DNA of 64,000 nt from Nemertoderma westbladi (lineage: Eukaryota > Xenacoelomorpha > Nemertodermatida > Nemertodermatidae), in contig JAUCBJ010000407.1 in NCBI GenBank assembly GCA_032718475.1, positions 44,884 through 108,883 on the forward strand, read 5' to 3'. Shown here piece after piece: positions 51,298 to 61,938 of the stretch. Within the stretch, counting starts at the first letter, position 1; each line of letters opens with the position of its first letter. The position numbers and the translations under genes are program-made. Below the pieces are notes generated by a model. That model had not been told where the DNA came from. It searched no databases and was given only the letters and a program-made list of their open reading frames with translations.

Positions 51298-53043
51298 ATG
51301 AATCCACGATCTTCTTTACCTTCAGGGTCATCTCCACGATCTTCACGATACAAACGAAAACGTGGGAGTCGAAACTATCTGACAGGCTACTCTAAAGAGA
51401 CGTTAAACCTAGCTATTACAATGGTGGTTAGTGGAAAGATGAATGTTTACCAAGCTAAGAAACAATATGGTATTCCCTATGGAACATTGTATAAAAAAAC
51501 GCGACCATCATATAATCCATCAACTGCACGAAAACATGGAGGGCAACGGGTGTTGACAATCAACGAAGAATCGACAATTTTGAGTGTGATCATTAAGCTT
51601 TGTTCATGGAAAATACCATTAACAAAAATCGACATCCAACTATTAGTCCAGGATTATTTGGTGAAAGCGGATCGCACCACCCGTTTCAAGGATAACCTAC
51701 CAGGTGATGAATGGATGGCCAACTTCATGAAACGGCATAAACTGTCAAAACGTATATGTACCAATGTTAAACCTGCACGCGCTGAAATACATGCAAGCGA
51801 CATAGAGGAATTCTTTAAGCACTATGATGAAAGTGTCCCCCATGACATACAACCGAATGCAATTTTCAACTACGATGAAACTAACATTACGGATGATCCT
51901 GGTTCCAAGAATGTGATTGTTCGTAGGGGATTAAAAAGAGTTGAGACGAAAATGTCAAATTCTAAGTCTGCCACTAGCATCATGTTCTGCGGAAGTGCTA
52001 GTGGAGATTTCCTACCACCCATGGTTGTATTTAAAAGTGAAAATGTATACACGGAGTGGAGAAATGGTCCACCAGATGCTGCGTATGGGTGTTCTAAGTC
52101 TGGGTGGTTCGATTCTGAGTTGTTCAAGAGATGGTTTTTTGAGGTATTCCTTGATCGGGCGAAACAAATAGAAGGGAAAAAGATAATTATCGGTGATAAT
52201 CTTGGAAGCCATTTCTGCACTGAAGTATTGGATGCGTGTGCACAGCACAATATAGTGTTCATATCGCTGGTTCCAAACGCCAGCCACATACTTCAACCTC
52301 TGGATGTTGCTGTGTTTGGACCAGCGAAACGTGTTTGGCGAAAAATATTACTGAATTGGCGAAAAGAAACTAAATCTAAAAAGGCACTGCCAAAACCAGC
52401 AATAGCCCCATTACTGAGTCGTTTGTGCCTAAACATGGAGAATAACAAATCAAATCTTGTCTCAGGTTTCAGGTCATCCGGCATCTACCCTCGTGATACG
52501 GAACAAGTCTTAAAGAAAGTGTTACCTCCTCTAGAGGATGACGAGGCATCTGTGCGTGAACTGTTTGGTGAAGCAGTGGTGAATCTATTGAATGAGTATG
52601 TTGGGCCAGCAGAAACAACAACAAGAAAGAGAGGTAAGAAAATAGTACCAGGTAAAGCAGTATCTTCAGCTGATCTCATTGTTGATGATAAAAATACATG
52701 TGGAGAGTGCAAGAGAAAGTATACAAAGAAACATAAGAAACCGTGGGTTCAATGTGATAAGTGCGATAAATGGTTTTGTGGCATATGCATTAAGGAAGAT
52801 GAGTTTGATGAAGATAAAGATTGGTATTGCAACAAGTGTGCTTGTCGTAAAGCTGGAGCTATTCATAATCCTGAAAGTGACGTTGATGATATGTTCATTG
52901 ATATTGCTGATCCAGAAAGTGACGTTGATGATATGTTCATGGATACTGCTGATCCATATAGTGACAGCAGCGCCGATAACAGTGGAAATACGATTCCTGG
53001 TATTTATTCTCAACTTTTAAGTGAAGATATTATGGAGGGATGA
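51298..53043 (+). CDS. pogo/Tigger-type DDE transposase with C-terminal PHD finger
   Basis: 581 residues from ATG 51298; a longer reading to an upstream GTG is possible but the ATG is preferred. It shows a pipsqueak-type helix-turn-helix (about residues 30-70, AKKQYGIPYGTLYKK), a CENP-B-like second DNA-binding region (WMANFMKRHKLSKRI), and a DDE_1 catalytic domain with Asp193 (NYDETN), Asp300 (IIGDNLGSH) and Asp336 (LQPLDVAVFGPAKR). The C-terminus carries a PHD zinc finger at about 468-518 (CGECKRKY, PWVQCDKCDKWFCGIC, WYCNKC), then a short acidic duplication (PESDVDDMF twice). The PHD finger may read histone tails and bias insertion, which is inference. The frame is intact, so the transposase may be active. 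Confidence 0.92.
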   Translation: MNPRSSLPSGSSPRSSRYKRKRGSRNYLTGYSKETLNLAITMVVSGKMNVYQAKKQYGIPYGTLYKKTRPSYNPSTARKHGGQRVLTINEESTILSVIIKLCSWKIPLTKIDIQLLVQDYLVKADRTTRFKDNLPGDEWMANFMKRHKLSKRICTNVKPARAEIHASDIEEFFKHYDESVPHDIQPNAIFNYDETNITDDPGSKNVIVRRGLKRVETKMSNSKSATSIMFCGSASGDFLPPMVVFKSENVYTEWRNGPPDAAYGCSKSGWFDSELFKRWFFEVFLDRAKQIEGKKIIIGDNLGSHFCTEVLDACAQHNIVFISLVPNASHILQPLDVAVFGPAKRVWRKILLNWRKETKSKKALPKPAIAPLLSRLCLNMENNKSNLVSGFRSSGIYPRDTEQVLKKVLPPLEDDEASVRELFGEAVVNLLNEYVGPAETTTRKRGKKIVPGKAVSSADLIVDDKNTCGECKRKYTKKHKKPWVQCDKCDKWFCGICIKEDEFDEDKDWYCNKCACRKAGAIHNPESDVDDMFIDIADPESDVDDMFMDTADPYSDSSADNSGNTIPGIYSQLLSEDIMEG

Positions 53044-53567
53044 GGTCATGTCATGCTATGCTAACTATTATCGGTATTTCAAACAAATTTAAAGTGAACT
53101 GAAATTTGTTGCTTTCTTAGCGAATTATTTTTAAAACTGTATAATAATTTGAAACGGTGCTAACACACTGTAAACTGTGTATTTTGATAATTTCATATTT
53201 TTAGTAGCCTAGTTCTTCAGTTTTGACTTTTGAGGCATTACAGACCTATGTACTGTACAGTATCCCTATAGTTGGATGGTTTTGACGATTCATTGTTGTA
53301 TGTAATATTCAGTTTTTATCATTATCATAGTCACCCAGAATGACTTGACGTGGTAGAACGTCTATAGCTCGCTTAGAATGCGGAATTAACCTGTTTGGAA
53401 GGTCTCAATTTATTGAGGGGATGTCAAAGCATTTTTTAAAACCTAAAAATATTATCATAGTCACCCCTTGGATGCACTGATAATGATTTTCACATAGAAC
53501 AAATTTGGATTATCATAGCCAGACGGTCTCTTGGTTGACTATGATAATTTTTTAAACATAAAAAAAA

Positions 53568-53604
53568 CGCCACTGACATTTTCTCAGAGAAAATGTCAGT
53601 GGCG
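53568..53604. repeat. Perfect 37-bp hairpin in the pogo-like element
   Basis: CGCCACTGACATTTTCTC is followed by A and its exact complement. It sits between the transposase gene and the right inverted end. It may be a structural or regulatory motif of the transposon or a tiny nested element. Confidence 0.85.
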
Positions 53605-53726
53605 ATTTGTATAATTGAATAGCCAAAGGGCATTTTTTACCCGGACCCATAGCATGGAACCCCAGCACAAAGTCAAGGCGTGTAAAAGAATGTCTAAAAT
53701 TATCATAGTCACACAGGACGACGGTA

Positions 53727-56093
53727 CTGAATTAACAACCGACAGACAGTGTGGTATTGTATACAATATGCAATAAGTCAGCTTGTAGTGTAGACACGTA
53801 GGTAGGTAGACGCGGTGCAGGAACGACAAGTGCCAGAGTGCAGAAACGAGTGCAAACAGTGGTAGAAATACGGTAACTTTTGGGTATAACTTTTCGCCGT
53901 ATTCGTATCCGTATCCGTATGCATTTGCCGTATCCGTATCATGCACATACGCGTATGTAATGGATTCCTATGGAGAATAATCCGTATGTGATTTTAAAGA
54001 TTAGGCATTGCGGACCAGTAAGAAGTGCACAGCACACATGTAGACTGAAGACAGGTAGGCCTACTTAATAGCGATATGATTTAAAGAGTGCGGCTGCCTC
54101 TTCCTAATGGCAAATAAACATTGTAGGTCCAGGATGAGTGACAGATGATGTCCTTCAGCCCCGGGATGCGCCACAGCGCTTGTTTTATTGTACTAACTGA
54201 CACCTGGCCGCCCGGTTGGACTTAGATTAATTACTGGCACCCGGTTGCACTCGCTGACACGTGGTTTGACTAACTAGCACTAGATTGGACTTGTTGGCAC
54301 TTGGCTACATATGGTTAACTAAATACTGGCCCCGAAACAGCGAAAGTAGAGTTAATAAATTCACAAAGAAGGACAGACTGACACGACGGTTTTCAATATC
54401 TGTGCGAATGTTTATTCCCTTAGCATTCTCATTGCTGCTTCTATCAGTCTATACTATGTTAGTGCCATATACTGTAGCAACCAACAATATTCTATAACCA
54501 GGTTGGCTGGTTGGTGGAAAAACAGTTCAAAAATAAATCACGGTTGGTTAGTAATCGTAACGGTTGGTTGGCTAACCAAAACAATCAACAAGAGTCAATA
54601 GCACAGGTTACAGCTTCATATTTATCGTTGTTTTGTTAGCTGTGTGGTTGTCAGCGTAGTGATTGCACCCGAGAATAATGTGGATTATCCGATGGCCTAT
54701 TACTATTACGAATTACAGAGGTAAAATTAATCTGTATAACAGTTAAGGTAAATCAAGTTATAACAGTTAAGGTGTTAGTCACTATGTATATATAGTGTAT
54801 GATTAGTCACTATGTATATATAGTGTATGATTAATGATGATTATCACAATCAGGTTAGTTGGCAAGAGGAATGATGTCTGCTAGCGTCGTGATTGGTTGG
54901 ATTAGCATTCGATGCGCAGTGATTGGTTTATTTTAGAGTAGAAGGATGCCGCTAATGATCGAGTATTTTGTTGTTATTCAATTTCATGAGGCCGCGAAAT
55001 TTTGTTCTAATAGGACGCCAGGATGTGAACTTTATTTTAAAATATAATAAACTTTGTTCTTAAAACTTCCCTCCAACTCCAATAAACCACATCAAACTAT
55101 TTACCGAAATATTTACCTATTACCGACCAGAGAACTATTTATAACGAACTTATATAATATACTAAAATGTGCGGAAATACTAAAACCCCCCTAAATTTTT
55201 CAAAAACAATAATTTTGTGCTAAAATCATCATAGAAGATAGCCTACATTTTTAGGTCCATTTTACCAAAGTCTTGGACCAAGAACTTAAATGCAGGGTAT
55301 TACAGATCCTTAAACATGAGCTAATTTACATAGAAATGCCACAAATTTATAGAATTTTTGAAAAAACCGACCTGCTCAAAAAGTGCCATATTTTTCGAAC
55401 AAAGAGTTTATGAAGCTAGCTATTTAATAGTATATATAAGATCACAGATAATTGTATTAAAGTTTCAGAATAGTAGCTTTATAAATAAAACAAATAGATT
55501 GGGGGTAATGGTCCCCCATTAATATATTAAAAATTAAAGCTTCAGAAGTTCTTCCAAAACCATTACACATTTTATAGCAAAGGTTTTATAGGCATAATAT
55601 GCCGTTTAGTAATGTTAAAGATTCTTGATGAAAACTATTTTTGCGAAGTACTTATTATTAAAGTACTTAGTACTTATTTGCACGCAGTAATCCGACGAAA
55701 ATACTTTATATTTCCTTCGCAACAATTTTCACAATTTCAGTTGTTTTTAGCAGCTTTTTCTTTTGAAAGGGTTTGCGGAAAAATATCAATTTTCGGGCCA
55801 TTTTTGGAAATTACTAAAATGTGCCTTAGGGCCATCTGAGGCTTAATCCGGCACTGGTTTAAAAACAAACAGATCATCACAAACATATATTCCACATGGC
55901 AGCTGCGCGTAGATAATTAGAAAACGTTTACTTAAACGATGCATAAAACTCGAGTTCTTATATTTAGTAGGAAATAAATATCAGTTTTGACTCATATTAA
56001 TTTTATTAATTCAGCACTAATATATTATAATAACAATCAACTACATAAGCCTATTATAATTAACTGTTATACTTAACAAAGTGTGGGGTAGGT
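53727..56093. other. Gene-free interval with minor repeats
   Basis: CGTATCCGTATC-rich low complexity lies at about 53895-53945. A partial MITE core (AACCAAAACAATCAACAAGA, then CACAGGTTACAG) lies near 54577-54615. A 28-bp tandem pair (TTAGTCACTATGTATATATA...) is at 54775-54832. The rest is A+T-rich. Frames at 53596-53946 (-), 54285-54497 and 55612-55839 have no family resemblance. Confidence 0.4.
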
Positions 56094-56296
56094 GTAAAAC
56101 ACGAATCCGGATTCCAAAATTATCAATTAAGGGAAAGGAGCAGGTTACAGTGGCACGTTATTTTAACCAAAACAATAAACTAAAGTCAATAGAACAGGTT
56201 ATAGTTTTATTTTTGGGAGTTATAACAATGTAAAAAAAATCGACTTCCGTAGAGACAATGTTAAATGTAGAATCCGGATCCGGATCCGCGTTTTAC
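56094..56296 (+). mobile_element. MITE with GTAAAAC...GAATCCGGAT ends carrying the shared core
   Basis: The left end GTAAAACACGAATCCGGATT (56094-56113) is complementary to the right end, which finishes GGATCCGCGTTTTAC at 56296. Inside is GGGAAAGGAGCAGGTTACAG, TTTTAACCAAAACAATAAAC and GAACAGGTTATAG, the same core as in the poly-G MITEs, but the terminal repeats are unrelated. Confidence 0.7.
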
Positions 56297-57375
56297 TCTG
56301 ACGCCAAAGTGTGACCACAATGAAGCTAAAACTACTGCAAACCGGCGGGATATTAATTAATAAAGCTGATGACTCAACGAATACGACTAGTAAATGGATT
56401 TACATAAATAAATTAATTTCCCATTACCGTACAAAAATACAAAATTACTATTTGATTATGCACCAACCAGGTTATATACGAATACAACACAAGTTATTAT
56501 TTTACGAACCTATTGTAACAAACCGAAGACACAATAATACCCAGACCAAAGCCAAATATAGCAACGTAACTGAACTTAATCTTACGACGAATGTTTCGCC
56601 ACTTGAAGACTAAAGGTTATTGGAAAGTTGGATGGATATGGATTAATGGAATGAGATGTAACTTTAACAATATAACGAGAAAATTATATGAATTGAAAAT
56701 TCTAAAACGTTTTTTAAAAATATCGTGAATCTGAAAATTCCGTTTTCTTTCATCCAGAATTCCATATCCATCTATAATCCCCAAAGTCTTGACGCATTGA
56801 GTTTATAATCTAGAATTTCTATGATAATATCCCACTGCAACTGGTTATACCAGATATAAACGAGATAGGGCCCCCAATTCGTACTAAATTAATAGGATTA
56901 GCAGACATAACGCTCCAGCTATTAATAATTTATTGTAAATAATCAAAAGAACAGTTTTTAAGGTAAAATTCGAAGGGCAGTTTGTTAGTTCGTCAAAATT
57001 GTTAAATGAATGAACATCGATTTTATCGCCCCTTCCATGCTGCCTGTGAAGTGTTTGTACTGTAGACATAAATGTTTCCTGGGACTTGAACGGGACATTG
57101 GCAATATTTTAAAAATATGTGTTGCAAAGGAAAATATGATATAATAGCCAATCATATTCAATTTTTAATCTGTAATCGTAATTGTGTAATTAATTATATT
57201 AAAACTTAGTTAATTTCTAACATTTGCTATGATATAAAATTAAATTATAAGAGACCGAAAATTCTGGATACGAAATAATGTAATTTTATTGTAAAGGCTG
57301 TAATGCATCAATCAACCTGCCATCTACAGAACCTATCCAATCCCCACCAAATAAGGAACTAAAGAAACAATAAAC
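56297..57375. other. Gene-free interval, 3' flank of CBS
   Basis: A 100-codon frame at 56311-56613 resembles nothing known. TTTATT at 57285-57290 (AATAAA on the minus strand) is a plausible polyadenylation signal about 85 bp past the CBS stop. Confidence 0.4.
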
Positions 57376-59121
57376 TCAATGCACTGGGTCACCTCTCCAA
57401 TCGTCCGCATTCATTCCCTCGGCTATAAAGGTTATAAGATCTATGCGAGTGGCGATCCCAAACACCGTCTGTTTCATCTCGACCTCCCCCGCGGCCCCGA
57501 ACTGCTTCTGTTGATGGACCACCAAGGCGAAGTGGTCGTGGTCCAATATACGGGACAGACTACCCAGCGTGCACTCCGTGTCTATCTGCTTGAACTGATT
57601 ATACAACGCGTCGGTGACTTGACTCTTCAAAGTCGCTTTCCCGGCGACTAAATTGGACATCAACCCCCCCAGCGTAACCATCCCTTGGACGATCCCTTGC
57701 TCGTCGACCACTGGGAGTTGATCGAAACCCCCGTCGTCTAGAATCTTAACAGCGACCTCTATAGTCGCGGTGCGGTTCACCGTGAAAGGAGTCGGCAGAT
57801 TAAGCGACAAAACCTTAAGTTTCCACCACCATTGGTCGTCGTACTTGGGATGTTGATCGACATCCATGAATCCTTGAGCGATCATCCAATCTTCCGAGAT
57901 AAACTTCGTCATGTAGTTCCGCACCGAGTCGGGAAGAATCACGACTATTCTTTTATCTTTACCTATTCCGAGGTCTTTAGCCGCTCGGATAGCTGTCCAC
58001 ATAGCGGAACCACTCGACCCCCCACAGAGCAACCCCTCCTCCTGGATCAACCGTCTGGCGTACTGGAAGGACTCGAGATCTTCGGTTTTATACCAAACAT
58101 CCACCACGTCTCTGTCTAACACGGTCGGGATGAAGTCGTAACCGACTCCCTCCACGTGGTAACTCGCCACGGTTGCGTTCAACTCCTCGGGGACGGCCAA
58201 TATCGAACCGACCGGGTCGTAGCAGACTATCTTGACCCCGGGGACTTTCTCCTTGAGTTTGCGCCCGATCCCGGTCACGGTGCCCCCGGTACCGGCGCCG
58301 ACCACGAGGTAATCGATCCGGCCGTCGCACTGCGCGAGAATCTCCTCCGCCGTGCCGTCGTAATGCGCCAACGGGTTCGCCGGGTTCCGGTACTGGTCCA
58401 GGATCACGGCTCCCGGGATCTCCGCTTGGAGGCGCTGCGCCACCCGGATGTGCGACTCGGGCGCGTCGTAACGGGCGTTAGTGGGCGTTCGGACAATCTC
58501 AGCGCCCAACGCCCGCAGAATGTAAACCTTCTCGTTGCTCATCTTTTCAGGCATTACGATGATGCATTTATATCCCTTAACAGCGGCGGCCAACGCCAAA
58601 CCTATTCCGGTGTTCCCAGAAGTCGGTTCAATAACCGTCGCCCCGGGTTTCAACGTGCCGTCACGCTCCGCATCCTCAACCATCCTCAACGCGATTCGAT
58701 CCTTAACCGAACCTCCGGCGTTAAAAAACTCGCATTTCGCGAGAATCTCGCACTCAACCCCTTCTTTCTTCCCGATTTTATTGATTCTAACCATCGGCAT
58801 CCTCCCAATGTTCCCCAAGACTGTGTCCATTATGGGCGGCGCAGCTCCGGCTGGGTGTCTCGTGTGCGGGCTCGACGATGGCGGCGCGTCCGCTCGCCAT
58901 GTACACGCGCTCGGTTTATTGGGGGGCGTGTACTCGGCCGATGAACCGCTGGAGGTTGTGCGCTTACGCGGCGAGTGTTTCATGGTGTATTCCGGTCTTC
59001 CCGCCGCGGATGAAGGTCGGGAACTCGCGCTGCTAGATCGTGAACCTGAAGAATTCGACACGGTCGTGCAGCTCGTAATCGGAGTAACTGCGTTCGACGA
59101 AGGTGTGACCTTATTGTCCAT
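57376..59121 (-). CDS. CBS: Cystathionine beta-synthase (heme-containing, full length)
   Basis: 581 residues. The PLP enzyme condenses serine and homocysteine to cystathionine in the transsulfuration pathway and can generate hydrogen sulfide. A Ser/Thr/Pro-rich N-terminal extension (about 1-68) precedes the heme-binding segment, where Cys73 (SACTW) and His86 (SSSPHT) keep the 13-residue spacing of the animal heme ligands. The catalytic core has [11 protein letters not shown] with PLP Lys140, [12 protein letters not shown] and the phosphate loop [10 protein letters not shown]. Mammalian CPGC is replaced by VPGV, so that redox switch is absent. A C-terminal Bateman module (two CBS motifs, about 440-575; [18 protein letters not shown] and HFALVVHQQ) would be the S-adenosylmethionine regulatory domain. 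It is intronless, although vertebrate CBS has many exons. The ATG at 59121 is the first in frame and no other start is needed. Confidence 0.96.
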   Translation of the reverse strand: MDNKVTPSSNAVTPITSCTTVSNSSGSRSSSASSRPSSAAGRPEYTMKHSPRKRTTSSGSSAEYTPPNKPSACTWRADAPPSSSPHTRHPAGAAPPIMDTVLGNIGRMPMVRINKIGKKEGVECEILAKCEFFNAGGSVKDRIALRMVEDAERDGTLKPGATVIEPTSGNTGIGLALAAAVKGYKCIIVMPEKMSNEKVYILRALGAEIVRTPTNARYDAPESHIRVAQRLQAEIPGAVILDQYRNPANPLAHYDGTAEEILAQCDGRIDYLVVGAGTGGTVTGIGRKLKEKVPGVKIVCYDPVGSILAVPEELNATVASYHVEGVGYDFIPTVLDRDVVDVWYKTEDLESFQYARRLIQEEGLLCGGSSGSAMWTAIRAAKDLGIGKDKRIVVILPDSVRNYMTKFISEDWMIAQGFMDVDQHPKYDDQWWWKLKVLSLNLPTPFTVNRTATIEVAVKILDDGGFDQLPVVDEQGIVQGMVTLGGLMSNLVAGKATLKSQVTDALYNQFKQIDTECTLGSLSRILDHDHFALVVHQQKQFGAAGEVEMKQTVFGIATRIDLITFIAEGMNADDWRGDPVH

Positions 59122-59470
59122 ATTTATGTATATTGGCTATTATTTTTAAATGTTTGCACTGCTGTAAGTTATATTGTTTGTGTCTAACCTTCGATTGTAA
59201 GTAGGGCATGCAATTAATTCGGATTCCACTTACTGCACTGCACTGTACTACAGTACTATACTAACTTATCTTGTACGACAACACAGCAACAGGCCTAGAC
59301 CAGTAGACTGTTCGTTGTTAGTTCAAAACTGAAATTAAGAAATACCACATTCTGACATTAGGCCTACAGCATTAATAACTACCGGTACGGTATTGAGATT
59401 ACTACCAACCTTGAAGTTGCCAAGGTAACAATAACAATTTAAGGTATGCTGTCTCCTGACTGTACTCTTC
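59122..59470. other. 5' flank of CBS
   Basis: A+T-rich DNA with TAGGCCTA and TACCGGTA octamers at about 59361 and 59382. The CBS promoter presumably lies here, but no canonical motif is certain. Confidence 0.35.
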
Positions 59471-59479
59471 GCCTTGCGA

Positions 59480-59760
59480 GAAAAAGCAGCGGGGGTGGTT
59501 GGTTTTGCGGACGGTGGCGGTGGCGTCGTGGGTGGTAGCGTCGTGGGTTATGGAGGCGCTGATGTCACGGGTGGTAGCGGTGGCGTAGTGGGTGGTGGCG
59601 TCGTCGTGGGTGGAGGCGGTGGTGTAAGGGCTGGTGGCGGTGGCGTCGTGGGTTGTGGCGTCGTGGGTGGTGGAGGCGGTGGTGTCGCGGATGGTGGCGG
59701 TGGCGTCGCGTGTGGTGGCGGTGGCGTAAAGGATGGTGGCGCTAGAGGCGGGGGAACCCG
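59480..59760 (+). repeat. GGTGGCGTCGTGGGT-type GC-rich minisatellite
   Basis: Degenerate units of roughly 18-24 bp built on GGTGGCGGTGGCGTCGTG repeat for about 280 bp. The Gly/Val-rich plus-strand frame (59474-59836) and the Pro-rich minus-strand frame are translations of this repeat, with no other gene evidence. Confidence 0.8.
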
Positions 59761-59919
59761 CCTCATTTTTTTTAAAAAAATAAATGAAAATTTGTTTCCT
59801 AAAATAAATCTAAATAATTATATCCACGTAAAGTAAGGGCAACGTTTTCTTTGGTTTTTAGGCCCGGTACCTGTACCGGTAGGCCTACCGGTATTAGTGT
59901 ATTACTCAAAAAGTAGGAA

Positions 59920-60097
59920 GACTTATTTCCAGTGCGGTCCCTCAAAAACTATACTCCCCAGAGGAAACACCAGGACTCATTTAGATACCGGTACCACTGT
60001 AAGAATGCAAGGCACTTTATCAAGTCCCTTTATATCATACGTGCCGAACCGAAAATTACCCTTCCCCCCATGCGGGGATCGCACCCACGACCTCTGG
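59920..60097 (-). mobile_element. 5'-truncated copy of the tRNA-derived SINE
   Basis: Read on the minus strand it contains GAGGTCGTGGGTGCGATCCC (B-box half of the tRNA region), the body with GTTTCCTCTGGGGAGTATAG and the 3' block GGGACCGCACTGGAAATAAG shared with 4896-5175. The A-box part is missing. Confidence 0.75.
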
Positions 60098-60618
60098 AAA
60101 AGGGAAATTAACAACTACACATCAGAAGGTGGGATTGATATTATTGAATATAAAGTTTTTATAATTGTTTAGCCAGCCATTGAATAAGTCAATTTTTAGA
60201 AAAAAAAATTATGTATTACAAGGAATTAAAATAGTTTTATATCCCCTACGAGTTACGACTCATGGTGTATAATGAACCCCGCTCGCCTGCCCTCGAATAA
60301 CATATAATTAGACTAGACTGTAGAAAAATAAAACAGGTGTTCCCCATTACCTCCTTTAGTAAATATAATAGCCTGGTTCAGATAAAACCCATACAACAGC
60401 TGACAGGCTCACCTTCAAGCTATGCGGTAATATAACAAATTCTAGTAACTGCAGCTGTTAGAAAGTACAAGTTTATCTCTAACAGAGCCCGCAATTATCG
60501 ATATAACACAGGGTCTTCCTACACATAATAAAACATTAATATACACGTAATAAAATAATTTAGTAAGGCATGTCCGCTATACGGTCCGCTATACGGAGTT
60601 TAGGCTACAGTACAATCA
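60098..60618. other. Gene-free interval
   Basis: A+T-rich, with no gene or clear repeat seen. Confidence 0.4.
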
Positions 60619-60852
60619 ATACACACAGGGGGAAAACTGGACGCAAATCCAATCTCGGTGAAATAATATCATGTCTCAATGTAAATTCTCAATTTAGGGA
60701 AAGGAGCAGGATACAGTGGCACGTTATTTTAACCAAAACAATAAACTAAACACAATAGAACAGGTTACAGTTTTATTTTTGAGAGTAATCAGCTCGAATT
60801 TTACCTGGAGAGGGATGAATTTTTATTGCGTCGAAAGTCCCCCATATCTGAA
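60619..60852 (+). mobile_element. MITE with poly-G/poly-C ends (copy 5, short homopolymers)
   Basis: The left end CACAGGGGGAAAACTGGACG and right end TTGCGTCGAAAGTCCCCCAT form the inverted repeats. The core (GGATACAGTGGCACG, TTTTAACCAAAACAATAAAC, GAACAGGTTACAG) is inside. Here the G and C runs are only 5 bases, in contrast to 22 and 26 in the copy at 25084. Confidence 0.85.
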
Positions 60853-61938
60853 TCAATCGGGCAATGTTATGGTATTGACTAACCAATCAGCGGACACCAA
60901 AAAACTTTTTGTCAATATTATTATAATTTGTACTGCGGCACACGTTCGTGAGGCTCTCTCGCAGGTTGAAAGAAATATTTCACACTTTTTTTCAATTTTC
61001 ATCAAAGATTTTGAGTTATTTTTTACATTTACCAACAGATAGACAACGGTTGAAGCATCAGTACCGGTACCTACTGTACTGTTACTGTATGGTGTATGCT
61101 AAACTCGCTTACTTCATTGCTCGCTCCACATTACGCCATTGATAATGGCAAGTACGCTAAAAGATTGTCTACTGATGCGATATAAATCAAGACGCCTTTT
61201 AACTCAAACATTTTCCGACAATCTTGTAATGGTTAATTCAAACAGCGCAACACGTGGCTTACCATAAGCAAATGTGACCTTTGTATAATAAGTTCAAGTA
61301 TTATAAAGGTCTATTATATTGGTAAAGTTAAGTATGGTTGAGGTACACTAGTTAGGCCTACTGTAAGTGTTACTACATGCCTTCGCCAACCCTTATATTG
61401 TAATAACACGTGTCCGGGTTATTGACTTTCTCTACCCGATAAAACTGATACAAATGATACCATGTCTCCTTCCTTATCAGCATGATCTCAGCACGTATTG
61501 TGCACGAGTCTTAGGCTCAGTCATCTTGGAACAGCCATGTTTAACGAACGAAATTTTCGGTTAATCAAACCATTTCATTCAACAGCAACTATATTAACCA
61601 TCATAAAGTAAATGTAACTTTTTTCAGCACTTTGAGAATTAAGAGAATGCTCTACATTTCTCCATTTCTAAACGCTCAAATAAATAGCTTATATTTAATA
61701 ATTTACTGGTAAAAAATTCTTGCTCGCAAAAGTCGATGTCGAAAGAAAGGAAATCATCTTTGCGATAAACTTAAACTATTAATTTGGAGTCAAAAGTTGT
61801 TTGGGTCTGAATAACGTTAGCACAAGTAATTAATAATTAATTATAGTCAGAAACAAGAAACAACGATGATTAATAATGATAATACAGTAATACGATATGA
61901 ATCAGTTTGATTTGTACAATAAAACAATATAAATTACA
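60853..61938. other. Gene-free interval
   Basis: No supported gene. The 108-codon frame at 60716-61042 starts inside the MITE and has no family. Confidence 0.4.

Larger units (their letters stand above)
50845..53726 (+). mobile_element. pogo/Tigger-like DNA transposon, 2.9 kb, TA target duplication
   Basis: TA at 50845-50846 and 53725-53726 flank inverted ends CCGTCAACCTGTGTGACTAT (left) and CCGTCGTCCTGTGTGACTAT (right, read inward). Three spaced copies of TGACTATGAT occur at the left subterminus (about 50870-50932). Inverted ATCATAGTCA or close variants occur at the right (about 53325, 53455, 53510-53550, 53703), probable transposase-binding repeats. The single gene inside is a transposase with a PHD finger. 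Near the right end a perfect 18-bp-arm hairpin lies at 53568-53604. Intact ends and gene suggest a fairly recent insertion. Confidence 0.87.

Noticed and set aside
56311-56613. 100-codon frame downstream of the 56094-56296 MITE
   Set aside because: Low-complexity polar composition, no known domain and no supporting signals.
59474-59836. Gly/Val-rich protein (plus) or Pro-rich protein (minus)
   Set aside because: Both are translations of a GC-rich minisatellite.
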